From positions 1 to 64,000 of the forward strand of contig NZ_QLYZ01000011.1 in NCBI RefSeq assembly GCF_003350325.1: a stretch of DNA of 64,000 bases, in the 5' to 3' direction. This document shows, piece after piece, positions 43,366 to 53,918 of this stretch. The position numbers and the translations under genes are program-made. The stretch is from Vibrio rhodolitus. Lineage in GTDB: Bacteria > Pseudomonadota > Gammaproteobacteria > Enterobacterales > Vibrionaceae. Each line of letters opens with the position of its first letter. Positions within the stretch are counted from its first letter, which is position 1. The notes below the pieces were generated by a model. It saw only the letters and a list, made by a program, of their open reading frames with translations. It made no database searches and was not told where the DNA came from.

Positions 43366-44271
43366 ATGAATAAATGGCCTAGTCTCAAGCAACTGCACTA
43401 CTTGGTTACCCTACATGAAACCCGTCATTTTAGTGATGCCGCAGAAAAGTGCTTCGTTAGCCAATCTACTTTAAGCAAAGGGATTCAAAACTTAGAAGAG
43501 CTGATTGGCTGCCCTCTATATGAGAAGAAAGACAAAAAGAGTCCACTGGTTTTTACCCATGCCGGTGAATTAGTTGTGCAGCAAGGGCGTGACTTGCTAG
43601 CCAAAGGACAAGATTTGGTCGAGCTAGGGCGTTTATGCCAAGGCGGCGATATGGAAGGACAGTTGAAAGTGGGCTGCATTCCAACCATCGCGCCTTTTTT
43701 ACTCTGCGATTTGGTACAAGAAGTCAACAAGCGTTTCCCGAGTCTGAATATGCTGCTGCGTGAAGACACCACGACCAATCTACTGACCGCGCTTCGTCAT
43801 GGTGAGTTGGACGTATTGATTCTTGCGTTACCTGTAGATATAGAGGGGATGGAGAGTAAAATTGTGGGCAGCGATCCGTTTCGGATGATCATTAGCCGCC
43901 AGCAAGCTGACGCGATTAAAGTGCCGATCCACTACGATGATTTGCCTGATGAGTTCGTTTTCTTGCTTGAAAAAGAGCACTGTCTCACCGAGCATGCGGT
44001 GTCGGCGTGTCAGTTAACTGAGAAAGAGAAGATCAATCCGTTTTCTGCGACCAGTTTGCATACTTTGGTCCAAATGGTGGCAAATGGACTCGGTACTACC
44101 TTTATACCGCAAATGGCGATTGATCATGGTTTGATTGATAACCAAAATCTGATGGTGGTCGATCCACCGGGTCAGCAAGCTCATCGTCATATTGGTCTGG
44201 TATGGCGTCCAAGTTCTTCACGAGTGAAAACATTTAATCAGTTGGCAGATGTCGTGTCTGAGCTGCTTTAG
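43366..44271 (+). CDS. oxyR2: Peroxide sensor OxyR2 (LysR family)
   Basis: 301 residues. N-terminal LysR HTH (about 5-65; HFSDAAEKCFVSQSTLSKGI) and the OxyR regulatory domain. The redox cysteines are C206 and C215, and the residue two before C206 is E204. That glutamate is what I recall as making V. vulnificus OxyR2 hypersensitive to H2O2 compared with OxyR1, which has glycine. It should therefore switch on prx2 under mild peroxide. It is divergent from prx2 and ends before a Rho-independent terminator. Confidence 0.93.
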   Translation: MNKWPSLKQLHYLVTLHETRHFSDAAEKCFVSQSTLSKGIQNLEELIGCPLYEKKDKKSPLVFTHAGELVVQQGRDLLAKGQDLVELGRLCQGGDMEGQLKVGCIPTIAPFLLCDLVQEVNKRFPSLNMLLREDTTTNLLTALRHGELDVLILALPVDIEGMESKIVGSDPFRMIISRQQADAIKVPIHYDDLPDEFVFLLEKEHCLTEHAVSACQLTEKEKINPFSATSLHTLVQMVANGLGTTFIPQMAIDHGLIDNQNLMVVDPPGQQAHRHIGLVWRPSSSRVKTFNQLADVVSELL

Positions 44272-44383
44272 CTCTGAAGTTGATACTAATTTAGCTCGCA
44301 AGGGTTAATTGTCTTACTGCTAAAGTGAGGTCAATGCGCTTATTAGCTATAAGTATTAGCCATTACATCTGCAATTACCCATT

Positions 44384-44411
44384 AAAACGCACTGCTATCG
44401 GTGCGTTTTTT
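44384..44411 (+). terminator. Terminator of oxyR2
   Basis: AAAACGCAC/GTGCGTTTT, 9-bp stem with an 8-nt loop and a T run. Confidence 0.85.
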
Positions 44412-44485
44412 AGTTTTTAATTCCGATGGTGCAGTTTAACTTGTAAAATTTTACAGAAATTAATTTTTGAAGCTTTCATGAAATA

Positions 44486-44497
44486 GTGAAATTTCAC
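44486..44497. promoter_or_regulatory. 12-bp palindrome GTGAAATTTCAC
   Basis: Perfect 12-bp palindrome about 125 bp upstream of the candidate aceB -35. The binding protein is unknown. Confidence 0.35.
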
Positions 44498-44585
44498 ATT
44501 GTTAATTTTACAGTTGGCGTTTTTTTGTCTGTTTTAATTATGATTAAAAAATAAGCTTAAGACCATGTAATAAAAGGGTAAAAAA

Positions 44586-44602
44586 GGCTGGTCTGACATT
44601 AA
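44586..44602 (+). promoter_or_regulatory. FadR-like binding site upstream of aceB
   Basis: The core CTGGTCTGAC matches the conserved core of the FadR operator (AACTGGTCNGACNNGTT), though the outer positions match poorly. It is centred about 64 bp upstream of the inferred aceB start. FadR control of the glyoxylate shunt makes biological sense because the shunt is needed on fatty acids. Confidence 0.5.
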
Positions 44603-44621
44603 AACACTTGTTTGAATTAAT

Positions 44622-44651
44622 TTGACATAAGATTTTTCACTGAAATTAAAT
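44622..44651 (+). promoter_or_regulatory. Candidate aceB promoter
   Basis: TTGACA at 44622-44627 and TTAAAT at 44646-44651, 18-bp spacing. The start would leave a leader of roughly 270 nt. The -10 is poor, consistent with activator dependence. Confidence 0.4.
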
Positions 44652-44652
44652 T

Positions 44653-44668
44653 ACGTAAGTGCTTACGT
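44653..44668. promoter_or_regulatory. Inverted repeat over the aceB start region
   Basis: ACGTAAG-TG-CTTACGT, 7-bp arms with a 2-bp spacer, directly after the candidate -10. The position suits a repressor operator. Confidence 0.4.
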
Positions 44669-44929
44669 TTTTGTGCGCTTGATGCATGCTTTTCCCCCCA
44701 CCGAATAAAACTTCAAACTTCACTTGCCCTCTTTTTCTATCAATCGCCGTGATGTAAGTTATTTAAAGGCTCGGTAAGACCTATGTCTAGATTGAAATCT
44801 CGCTTGGTTTGATTGAATCTAGAGCCTAAGAGCACAATTAAAGTCATCTGATAAAGTCGGAAATAAAAAGATAATTGTCGTTCATAACTTACAAATGTAA
44901 TTACGACAACAGATTTAAAGGAAGAAATC

Positions 44930-46567
44930 ATGCTTGCTCAAACACCTGATAAAACAACATCGACTAAGGAAGCCCAAGAAACCTTATCCCGTTTAAAGAT
45001 CACGGGTGAGCTATTACCGGAGCACCAAGCGATTCTGCCAACAGAAGCGCAAACTTTTCTCGCACTCCTTTGTGAGCGTTTTGCTCCACGTGTCGAAGGG
45101 TTATTGGTCGCTCGTGAGCACAAGCAAGCAAGTATCGACGCAGGCGAACTTCCGGACTTTTTGCCAGAAACGCAAGATATCCGTGAAGGCAGCTGGAAGA
45201 TCCTCGGTATTCCGCAAGATTTGCAAGATCGCCGTGTTGAGATAACCGGACCGACTGACCGCAAAATGGTGATTAACGCGCTGAACGCTAATGTAAAAGT
45301 GTTTATGGCCGATTTTGAAGACTCAATGTCACCGGCGTGGGGCAAGGTACTGGATGGACAAATCAACTTGCGTGATGCAGTGCGTGGCACTATCAGCTAT
45401 ACCAACCCGGGTAACGGTAAGCATTATGAGCTTGCGCAAGACCCTGCGGTATTGATTTGCCGTGTACGTGGGCTGCATCTACAAGAAAAGCATGTCACGT
45501 TTAATCAGCAGATCATCCCTGGTGCCTTGTTTGATTTTGCGCTCTACTTTTATAACAACTATCAAGCGCTACTTAAAAAAGGCAGCGGTCCGTATTTCTA
45601 CCTGCCAAAACTGCAGTCTCATCATGAGGCTAAATGGTGGAGTGAAGTGTTCCACTTTACTGAAGACTACTTCGGTCTTAATACTGGCACGATCAAAGCA
45701 ACGGTATTGATTGAGACGCTACCAGCAGTGTTTGAGATGGATGAAATTCTGTTCTCGCTCAAAGAGCACATCGTTGGTCTTAACTGTGGTCGCTGGGATT
45801 ACATCTTTAGCTATATCAAAACATTGAAAAATCACCCCGATCGCGTGCTACCGGATCGCCAGGTGGTGACAATGGATAAGCCGTTCCTGAACGCGTACTC
45901 AAGACTGTTGGTTCGTACTTGTCATAAGCGTGGCGCGTTTGCGATGGGTGGTATGGCGGCGTTTATTCCAGCCAAAGATCCAGCAGAGAACCAACAAGTG
46001 CTCGACAAAATTCATAACGATAAATCACTAGAAGCTAACAACGGGCATGATGGCACATGGGTCGCTCATCCAGGTCTTGCGGATACCGCCATGGAGGTGT
46101 TTAGCAAGGTCTTGGGTGAACGCACCAATCAACTAGATGTGAGCAGAGCAGACGATGCACCTATCACGGCGAGCGAACTATTAGCTCCTTGCGATGGTGC
46201 AAGAACAGAGCAGGGGATGCGTCACAATATCCGAGTGGCACTTCAGTACATCGAAGCGTGGATCTCAGGCAATGGTTGCGTGCCAATTTACGGCTTAATG
46301 GAAGATGCCGCGACCGCGGAAATCTCTCGCGCCTCTATCTGGCAATGGATTCAACACGGTAAAGATCTCGACAACGGACAGGTGGTGACCAAAACGCTAT
46401 TTGAACAGTACTTAAATGAAGAGATCGAAGTCGTGAAGCAAGAAGTGGGCGAAGCACGCTATCAAGCGGGTCGTTTTGAAGAAGCGGCGAAGTTGATGGC
46501 ACAACTGACCACAAGCGATGAATTAACCAACTTCTTAACCATTCCAGGTTACGACTACCTAGATTAG
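44930..46567 (+). CDS. aceB: Malate synthase A
   Basis: 545 residues, the monomeric type A enzyme. Conserved segments include FMADFEDSMSPAW, VRGLHLQEKHV, the LIETLPAVFEMDEIL segment with the Mg2+-binding glutamate, LNCGRWDYIFSYIKT and the C-terminal MEDAATAEISRASIWQW with the catalytic aspartate. It condenses glyoxylate and acetyl-CoA to malate in the glyoxylate shunt. An AAGGAAG ribosome site precedes the ATG. It is followed by aceA; no aceK is present downstream, so isocitrate-dehydrogenase phosphorylation control, if any, is encoded elsewhere. Confidence 0.97.
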   Translation: MLAQTPDKTTSTKEAQETLSRLKITGELLPEHQAILPTEAQTFLALLCERFAPRVEGLLVAREHKQASIDAGELPDFLPETQDIREGSWKILGIPQDLQDRRVEITGPTDRKMVINALNANVKVFMADFEDSMSPAWGKVLDGQINLRDAVRGTISYTNPGNGKHYELAQDPAVLICRVRGLHLQEKHVTFNQQIIPGALFDFALYFYNNYQALLKKGSGPYFYLPKLQSHHEAKWWSEVFHFTEDYFGLNTGTIKATVLIETLPAVFEMDEILFSLKEHIVGLNCGRWDYIFSYIKTLKNHPDRVLPDRQVVTMDKPFLNAYSRLLVRTCHKRGAFAMGGMAAFIPAKDPAENQQVLDKIHNDKSLEANNGHDGTWVAHPGLADTAMEVFSKVLGERTNQLDVSRADDAPITASELLAPCDGARTEQGMRHNIRVALQYIEAWISGNGCVPIYGLMEDAATAEISRASIWQWIQHGKDLDNGQVVTKTLFEQYLNEEIEVVKQEVGEARYQAGRFEEAAKLMAQLTTSDELTNFLTIPGYDYLD

Positions 46568-46620
46568 TTAGGAAAGCAAAAGACTTAATCAATACCAACA
46601 TCCAATAACGTGAAGGAATA

Positions 46621-46645
46621 CTGGCAGATCAGGACCTACTGCCAG
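46621..46645 (+). promoter_or_regulatory. Intercistronic hairpin aceB-aceA
   Basis: CTGGCAG/CTGCCAG, 7-bp stem with an 11-nt loop in the 121-bp aceB-aceA gap. Without a T run it probably adjusts relative expression or message decay. Confidence 0.5.
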
Positions 46646-46688
46646 CAAAGATAAAAGCGCAGCGCGCAATAATATGAGGGATAGACCA

Positions 46689-47996
46689 ATGACATTAACT
46701 CGACGCCAACAAATTGAAGCTCTAGAGAAAGACTGGGCAACCAATCCACGCTGGAAAAATGTAAAACGCCCATACACGGCTGAAGAAGTTGTAGAGCTAC
46801 GCGGCTCAATGGTACCAGCGAATACCATCGCTCAACGTGGTGCCGACAAACTATGGTCACTGGTTAACGGCAGCGCGAAAAAAGGTTACGTAAACTGTCT
46901 TGGTGCACTGACAGGTGGTCAAGCAGTTCAGCAAGCGAAAGCGGGTATCGAAGCTATCTACCTATCAGGCTGGCAGGTTGCAGCAGACAACAATACCGCA
47001 TCAACCATGTACCCAGACCAATCGCTATACCCAGTAGACTCAGTTCCGTCTGTGGTTAAGCGCATCAACAACTCTTTCCGTCGTGCGGACCAAATTCAAT
47101 GGGCAAATGGCAAGTCACCAGAAGAAGGCGGTATCGACTACTTCCTACCTATCGTTGCCGATGCAGAAGCAGGCTTTGGTGGCGTCCTAAACGCTTACGA
47201 GCTAATGAAGTCGATGATTGATGCTGGTGCGGCAGGTGTACACTTTGAAGACCAACTAGCATCAGTGAAAAAGTGTGGTCACATGGGTGGTAAGGTACTG
47301 GTTCCAACTCAAGAAGCGGTTCAAAAACTGGTTGCAGCTCGTCTAGCTGCTGACGTATCAGGCACGACAACGCTAGTTATTGCTCGTACTGATGCCAACG
47401 CTGCTGACCTACTGACGTCAGACTGCGACGCTTACGATAAAGACTTTATTGAAGGCGAGCGTACCCAAGAAGGTTTCTACCGTGTACGTGCAGGTATCGA
47501 CCAAGCGATTTCTCGTGGTCTAGCTTACGCACCATACGCAGATCTAATCTGGTGTGAAACGGCGACGCCATGTCTGGAAGAAGCGCGTAAGTTTGCAGAA
47601 GCGATCCACGCTGAGTACCCAGACCAACTACTGGCGTACAACTGCTCACCTTCTTTCAACTGGGAGAAGAACCTAGACGCAGAAACGATCGCGAAATTCC
47701 AGCAAGAGCTGGCGAATATGGGCTACAAGTACCAGTTCATCACGCTAGCGGGTATCCACAACATGTGGTTCAACATGTTTGAATTGGCACATGCTTACGC
47801 GCAAGGCGAAGGTATGCGTCACTACGTTGAGAAAGTTCAACGTCCAGAATTCGAGGCAGCTGAGAAAGGTTATACTTTCGTTGCTCACCAACAAGAGGTG
47901 GGTACCGGTTACTTCGATAAGATGACGAACACCATCCAAGGTGGTAATTCATCTGTAACGGCTCTAACTGGTTCTACTGAAGAAGACCAGTTCTAG
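46689..47996 (+). CDS. aceA: Isocitrate lyase
   Basis: 435 residues from ATG 46689, starting [16 protein letters not shown], which matches the usual isocitrate lyase start; an in-frame ATG 15 bp earlier is less likely. The catalytic loop [12 protein letters not shown] is intact and the DADTGFGG-like segment reads [10 protein letters not shown]. It splits isocitrate into succinate and glyoxylate, the first shunt step. Codon bias is strong. Co-directional with aceB and ended by a strong terminator. Confidence 0.97.
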   Translation: MTLTRRQQIEALEKDWATNPRWKNVKRPYTAEEVVELRGSMVPANTIAQRGADKLWSLVNGSAKKGYVNCLGALTGGQAVQQAKAGIEAIYLSGWQVAADNNTASTMYPDQSLYPVDSVPSVVKRINNSFRRADQIQWANGKSPEEGGIDYFLPIVADAEAGFGGVLNAYELMKSMIDAGAAGVHFEDQLASVKKCGHMGGKVLVPTQEAVQKLVAARLAADVSGTTTLVIARTDANAADLLTSDCDAYDKDFIEGERTQEGFYRVRAGIDQAISRGLAYAPYADLIWCETATPCLEEARKFAEAIHAEYPDQLLAYNCSPSFNWEKNLDAETIAKFQQELANMGYKYQFITLAGIHNMWFNMFELAHAYAQGEGMRHYVEKVQRPEFEAAEKGYTFVAHQQEVGTGYFDKMTNTIQGGNSSVTALTGSTEEDQF

Positions 47997-48128
47997 TCAA
48001 AGTAGTTGTAGTTAAGTGATTGCTCGAGTCGGACGTACGCAGTCACTTAACCCTACAACTCTGGTAATTCTGTTCCTAATTACACCCCTAGGATACAAAC
48101 TTTTTAGGCATAAATTTTGATGTTCTTT

Positions 48129-48153
48129 GAGCGGCTCGGGCCGCTCTTTTTTT
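48129..48153 (+). terminator. Terminator of aceA
   Basis: GAGCGGC-TCGG-GCCGCTC followed by a run of seven T. Confidence 0.92.
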
Positions 48154-48155
48154 GC

Positions 48156-48599
48156 CTAATCTTCCATCTCTTCTGGTTCCACTTCTTCTTGCAGTTCCAA
48201 CAAATTAATCGCAATCGCGACAAAGTCACTGTTGGTCATAATACCGACCAAGCGTCCTTTATCGACAATAGGTAAACAGCCAACCTTGTGTTTTTGCATA
48301 TAGATTGCGGTCTCTTTTAACCCCGCTTTAGGGCTGACGATCATCACGTTAGTACGCATCACCTCATACAAGGGAGTACTTAAGGTAAATGATGCTTCTT
48401 CCGTTTCTTTTTGTAAGCTGGAGTCTTGAGCTGCGAGGACATCTCGTTGGGTAATGATGCCTAGCAAGTGACGATTACTATCGACAATCGGGATGTGCCG
48501 AATGCCTAACGCTTCCATGGTATGTTTGGCGTCGGAAAGGAGATGAGAGCGTAACAAGGTGTGCGGGTTACGAGTCATCATGTCTTCGACTTTAATCAT
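48156..48599 (-). CDS. CBS-domain pair protein
   Basis: 147 residues consisting of two CBS domains (about 1-60 and 75-135; VEDMMTRNPHT, LGIRHIPIVDSNRHLLGIITQRD, KVGCLPIVDKGRLVGIMTNSDF). Such stand-alone proteins bind adenosine nucleotides and sense energy state or regulate a partner. The specific role is unknown. A very strong ribosome site (AAGGAGG) suggests good expression. It is convergent with aceA. Confidence 0.9.
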   Translation of the reverse strand: MIKVEDMMTRNPHTLLRSHLLSDAKHTMEALGIRHIPIVDSNRHLLGIITQRDVLAAQDSSLQKETEEASFTLSTPLYEVMRTNVMIVSPKAGLKETAIYMQKHKVGCLPIVDKGRLVGIMTNSDFVAIAINLLELQEEVEPEEMED

Positions 48600-48808
48600 G
48601 GTAACCTCCTTAGTTTTTTGCGCAGATTGTTACCGCGTGAATGCAGGTAAAGAGTTTGTTGTCTCTACTGTTTACTATAGGAGTAAATCGGCGATGGTTT
48701 TGGGAGCTGAGCCGATTTTCTTGGTAAAATATCCAGATAAAAAGTAAGTAAATATCTTTCGGCGCAAGAGGGGGCATGATGGTTAATATTGGCGGGCGTG
48801 ATGATCAA

Positions 48809-48833
48809 ATCGCCCACCAATAAGGTGGGCGAT
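48809..48833 (-). terminator. Hairpin terminator of the chemoreceptor gene
   Basis: ATCGCCCACC/GGTGGGCGAT, 10-bp perfect stem with a 5-nt loop, just after the chemoreceptor stop on the minus strand. Only three T follow, so termination may be moderate. Confidence 0.7.
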
Positions 48834-48846
48834 TAAGCGGTGATGA

Positions 48847-50787
48847 TTAAAGTTTAAAGAAGCTCAGCAACTGCTTTTGCTCATTGGCAAGCCCAGAGAG
48901 TTTTTCACTGGCTTGTTCACTTTCCTCGACACTTGCGACGTTGTTATTGACGATGTCAAAGGTGTGCGTGATGTTGTGTGATACTTCTTGCGTCACACTC
49001 GATTGCTCTTCTGATGCCGTGGCGACTTGGGTGTTCATATCAGAGATTTGCTCAACTGAACCCGCGATTTGGGCAAAGGATTCAGCCAGCTCAAGACTGA
49101 TGGTACGTGAACTATCAACCAATTCCATATTGGTCGCCATACCGTTGTTGGCATGCTCTGCCTGAGTTTGCAGGCGAGAGATGATCTCTTGGATATTCAC
49201 CGTTGATTGCTGAGTTTGCGCAGCTAAAGAGCGCACTTCATCAGCGACGACAGCAAAGCCTCGACCTTGTTCACCAGCGCGAGCGGCTTCAATCGCGGCA
49301 TTGAGTGCCAGCAGGTTGGTTTGAGCCGAAATATCGCTGATCACTTCCACGACACTGCCAATCTCAATTGAATACTCGCGTAGTTGATTGACGATATCAG
49401 TGCTTTCGGCAATAGAGATTTCTATCTGCTTGGAGACTTCATCTGACGAGTGCAGCGCCGCTTGTCCTTTGCTGACATTTTGTGATGCGCCACTAGCTGC
49501 CTGCTCAGCGGTTGAGGCATTAGCGCTCACTTCTTCGGCGGTACTCGATAGTTCAGTGATTGCGGTTGCCATCTGTTCAATATGGCTGAGTTCGTTTTGC
49601 GCGTTATCATGCGTCTGCTTCATTGCAGCGACCAATTGCACCGAAGCGGCAGCGACATTTTCTGAAATATTATGTGAGCGCTCGATAATGCGGCGCAGCT
49701 CGTCACGCATGGCAATGATGTTGGCGTAAATACCGGTTTCTTTGCCCGTTGAAGCTGGAGTAAGTGAAAGATCACCATCAGCAACATGCTGAACAATCGC
49801 TTGAATGTCTTTTGGCTCTCCACCAACAGTATTGCGGATACTGGTGAAAATTTTGTAGGCGACGGTAACGGCGATAATGGTTGCCAGTACTGATAGCCAG
49901 AAAATAATGTATTGCGCACTTTCTAGCTTGTCGACCATGTAAGGGCCCACTTTGTCTTGCTCTTGTTTGATCGCCAGTTTAATGCGCTCAATGGTCGCGG
50001 CTGATTCAGCACCAATCACGTTGAGTTGATTATTGATGATACCGTTGCGCTGATTGATGGTGGTGATGATGTTATCGAATGTTGTGGTGTATTGCTTAAA
50101 CGCCGCTTGAGATTGTTTTAGCAAATCACGCTGTTTCGCGCTGTTCAAATAAGGCTCAAGCAACTGCTTGCGCTGCAAAATAACGTTAAATTCTTTCTGG
50201 GCATTCTCAGCATCTACGGCTTGGTTATTGATAAGAAACTTCACTGCATGTAAGCGAGCCAATAAGACACTTTCTTGCAGCTCGCCAGCATACATTGCGA
50301 TATCGGCATAGCCTGCATCGTGGGCATCTTTCATTAGCGCAGAAAGCGCGGTGCGCATTTTAAGTCCGTTAGGGTCGAGCTGATTAAAAACCAAATCATT
50401 GCGCTGAGCGATAAGGGTTACCACTTGCTCAAACTGCTGCTGGTAAAGAGCCACCTGCTGCTTGATGGCATTAAGCTCATCTTTTTGTGACTGCTCGATA
50501 TCCAGTTGGAGTGTGGTATCCAAAAGTTCGTTAGTAGAGGTGATGCGCGTGTTGAACTGTTCTAAATTTTGTTCGGTCGGTGTCTTGATATATTTCACCA
50601 CTGCTAAGCGGGACTCAAGCAAGTTTGCTTGAACTCGACCGATATTGACGCTGGCAACAGCCAAACTACGATAATTATTAAACCCCTGATTTGTATCACT
50701 AAAACGAACTAGTGATAATGCGCTAACAATAAGCAACAATCCTATAATGCTGCCAAATCCATATGTAAGCTGCTGTTTGAGTGTCAT
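48847..50787 (-). CDS. Methyl-accepting chemotaxis protein with HBM-type sensor
   Basis: 646 residues. TM1 (about 8-27), a long all-helical periplasmic region of about 250 residues that fits the helical bimodular (HBM) sensor type, TM2 (about 293-312), a HAMP-like linker and the cytoplasmic signalling domain with the hairpin tip [21 protein letters not shown] (about 484-504 split across the tip) and [15 protein letters not shown] receptors often sense organic acids, for example TCA intermediates in Pseudomonas; the ligand here is unknown. The final residues lack the CheR-docking pentapeptide. Monocistronic. Confidence 0.92.
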   Translation of the reverse strand: MTLKQQLTYGFGSIIGLLLIVSALSLVRFSDTNQGFNNYRSLAVASVNIGRVQANLLESRLAVVKYIKTPTEQNLEQFNTRITSTNELLDTTLQLDIEQSQKDELNAIKQQVALYQQQFEQVVTLIAQRNDLVFNQLDPNGLKMRTALSALMKDAHDAGYADIAMYAGELQESVLLARLHAVKFLINNQAVDAENAQKEFNVILQRKQLLEPYLNSAKQRDLLKQSQAAFKQYTTTFDNIITTINQRNGIINNQLNVIGAESAATIERIKLAIKQEQDKVGPYMVDKLESAQYIIFWLSVLATIIAVTVAYKIFTSIRNTVGGEPKDIQAIVQHVADGDLSLTPASTGKETGIYANIIAMRDELRRIIERSHNISENVAAASVQLVAAMKQTHDNAQNELSHIEQMATAITELSSTAEEVSANASTAEQAASGASQNVSKGQAALHSSDEVSKQIEISIAESTDIVNQLREYSIEIGSVVEVISDISAQTNLLALNAAIEAARAGEQGRGFAVVADEVRSLAAQTQQSTVNIQEIISRLQTQAEHANNGMATNMELVDSSRTISLELAESFAQIAGSVEQISDMNTQVATASEEQSSVTQEVSHNITHTFDIVNNNVASVEESEQASEKLSGLANEQKQLLSFFKL

Positions 50788-50940
50788 ATTCCACCTACTG
50801 CTATAGTTATTTGCTGTATTTCTTAAACTTCACTGTATATTTTTGCTCCATATTACGCCGTTTTAATTACAAAACTTAGATTTCATTCACTCTCTGTTAA
50901 ATCTTTGCTGCTTGTTCAAGAATCATTACAATATCTATCC

Positions 50941-50968
50941 TTGCTATTGCGCTTTGTCGACATATACT
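50941..50968 (+). promoter_or_regulatory. Candidate promoter of queA
   Basis: TTGCTA (50941) and TATACT (50963) with 16-bp spacing, about 58 bp upstream of the queA start. Confidence 0.5.
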
Positions 50969-51025
50969 AGTCGGCTGCGAAAAGCTTCGTGACACCTTTT
51001 GTTAACTCGATTTAAGACCCAAGAC

Positions 51026-52078
51026 ATGCAAGTATCTGATTTCCATTTCGACCTTCCTGATGAATTGATCGCACGTTACCCCCAGCCGGAACGTACTGCG
51101 AGTCGCTTACTCCAACTTGACGGTAATAGCGGTGCGCTGGTGGATGGTACATTTACCGATGTCTTGAACCATATCGAGGCGGGCGATCTTGTGGTATTCA
51201 ACAATACCCGTGTGATCCCAGCGCGTATGTTTGGTCGCAAAGAGTCGGGCGGTAAGCTAGAAGTGTTAGTTGAGCGCATGCTAGATGAGAAGAGTATTCT
51301 TGCCCATGTTCGCTGCTCAAAATCGCCAAAGCCAGGGTCAACCATTTTGCTGGGTGAAAACGATGAGTTTTCAGCACAGATGGTGGCACGTCACGATGCG
51401 CTATTCGAATTGAAATTTAATGCTGAGCAAACCGTTCTAGAGATTCTAGAGCAGATTGGTCACATGCCACTGCCGCCATATATCGATCGTCCTGATGAAG
51501 ATGCAGATAAAGAGCGCTACCAGACGGTTTACAACCAAAAACCGGGTGCGGTTGCCGCTCCAACGGCGGGCCTGCACTTTGATGAAGTGTTGCTAGAAAA
51601 AATTAAAGCCAAGGGTGCTGAACTGGCGTACGTGACGCTGCATGTGGGTGCGGGTACTTTCCAACCAGTGAAAGTAGACAATATCCATGATCACCACATG
51701 CACGCTGAATACGTTGAAGTAACACAAGACGTAGTTGATGCGATTAACGCGACCAAAGCACGCGGTGGTCGAGTGATTGCAGTGGGCACAACGTCAGTGC
51801 GTTCTCTAGAAAGTGCAGCGCAAGACGCAGTGAAAAAAGGCACTGAGCTCGTGCCATTTTTCGGTGATACCGAAATTTTCATTTTCCCTGGTTACGAGTA
51901 CCAGTTGGTGGATTGCTTGATCACTAACTTCCACCTACCAGAATCAACGCTCATCATGCTAGTGAGTGCGTTTGCTGGCTATGAGAACACTATGAATGCG
52001 TATAAGCATGCGGTAGAGAATAATTACCGCTTCTTCTCATACGGTGATTCTATGTTTATTAAGAAAAAGACAGTTTAG
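51026..52078 (+). CDS. queA: S-adenosylmethionine:tRNA ribosyltransferase-isomerase QueA
   Basis: 350 residues from ATG 51026, starting [19 protein letters not shown] as in other QueA; an upstream in-frame ATG is less likely. Conserved segments include [36 protein letters not shown] and [21 protein letters not shown]. It transfers the ribosyl moiety of SAM to preQ1-modified tRNA to form epoxyqueuosine. It leads the queA-tgt-yajC-secD-secF cluster conserved in gammaproteobacteria. Confidence 0.97.
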   Translation: MQVSDFHFDLPDELIARYPQPERTASRLLQLDGNSGALVDGTFTDVLNHIEAGDLVVFNNTRVIPARMFGRKESGGKLEVLVERMLDEKSILAHVRCSKSPKPGSTILLGENDEFSAQMVARHDALFELKFNAEQTVLEILEQIGHMPLPPYIDRPDEDADKERYQTVYNQKPGAVAAPTAGLHFDEVLLEKIKAKGAELAYVTLHVGAGTFQPVKVDNIHDHHMHAEYVEVTQDVVDAINATKARGGRVIAVGTTSVRSLESAAQDAVKKGTELVPFFGDTEIFIFPGYEYQLVDCLITNFHLPESTLIMLVSAFAGYENTMNAYKHAVENNYRFFSYGDSMFIKKKTV

Positions 52079-52142
52079 CGCTGTCTTATGCTTGAATAGC
52101 AGTTTTAAGAGTTTACGAGTGCTAGCAGTAGGCTAGGGGTGA

Positions 52143-53378
<1,236 letters not shown>

Positions 53379-53387
53379 TCAAATTTA

Positions 53388-53415
53388 AGCCTTAGGTTTT
53401 GCCTAAGGCTTTTAT
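53388..53415 (+). terminator. Terminator after tgt
   Basis: AAGCCTTAGG/CCTAAGGCTT, 10-bp perfect stem with a 5-nt loop and T run. It separates queA-tgt from yajC-secD-secF. Confidence 0.9.
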
Positions 53416-53570
53416 TAATGGCTGGTCTGTAAAGTCACAACCAGCCTAACAAATGAGCAAAAGCTCGATATTTTTGAGAGTGCGATCTCTAATAGCGATC
53501 AGCACGCTTGAATATAACTAGCCAAAGCCCAATTTGTTGGATAATCAAAAATATAATAGAGGATATTTTC

Positions 53571-53897
53571 ATGTTTATTTCTCAGGCTCACGCAGCAGCA
53601 GAAGCACCAGCAGGTGGCGGTTTCGAAATGATTATCATGCTAGCGATGTTCGCGGTGATCTTCTACTTCATGATCTACCGTCCACAAGCTAAGCGCGTTA
53701 AGGAACACAAAAACCTAATGGCTTCGATGGGCAAAGGTGATGAAGTACTAACTAACGGTGGTCTAGTGGGTAAAATCACTAAAATCGCTGAAGACAACGA
53801 TTACATCACTATCGAGCTAAACGCGAACAACGAAGTAGTTATCAAGAAAGACTTCGTATCAGCAGTGCTACCAAAGGGTACACTGAAATCTCTATAA
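53571..53897 (+). CDS. yajC: Sec translocon accessory protein YajC
   Basis: 108 residues from ATG 53571 (AGAGGA ribosome site, 8 nt). One N-terminal membrane helix (EMIIMLAMFAVIFYFMIYRPQ) and a basic cytoplasmic part (RPQAKRVKEHKNLM, GDEVLTNGGLVGKI). YajC associates with SecD-SecF at the translocon. The first gene of the yajC-secD-secF operon; a longer in-frame start exists but lacks a ribosome site. Confidence 0.96.
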   Translation: MFISQAHAAAEAPAGGGFEMIIMLAMFAVIFYFMIYRPQAKRVKEHKNLMASMGKGDEVLTNGGLVGKITKIAEDNDYITIELNANNEVVIKKDFVSAVLPKGTLKSL

Positions 53898-53918
53898 GAC
53901 AGCTAAAGGATCCTCGCT

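Larger units (their letters stand above)
44272..44929. other. 658-bp spacer upstream of aceB
   Basis: Holds the oxyR2 terminator and then a long AT-rich region with a candidate promoter and three operator-like sequences listed separately. I saw no coding frame with a credible ribosome site and no recognised RNA gene. Its length suggests multi-input control of aceB. Confidence 0.6.

Noticed and set aside
44740-44931. 63-residue minus-strand frame upstream of aceB
   Set aside because: Overlaps the aceB start on the opposite strand, has no ribosome site, and sits in the region with operator-like repeats.
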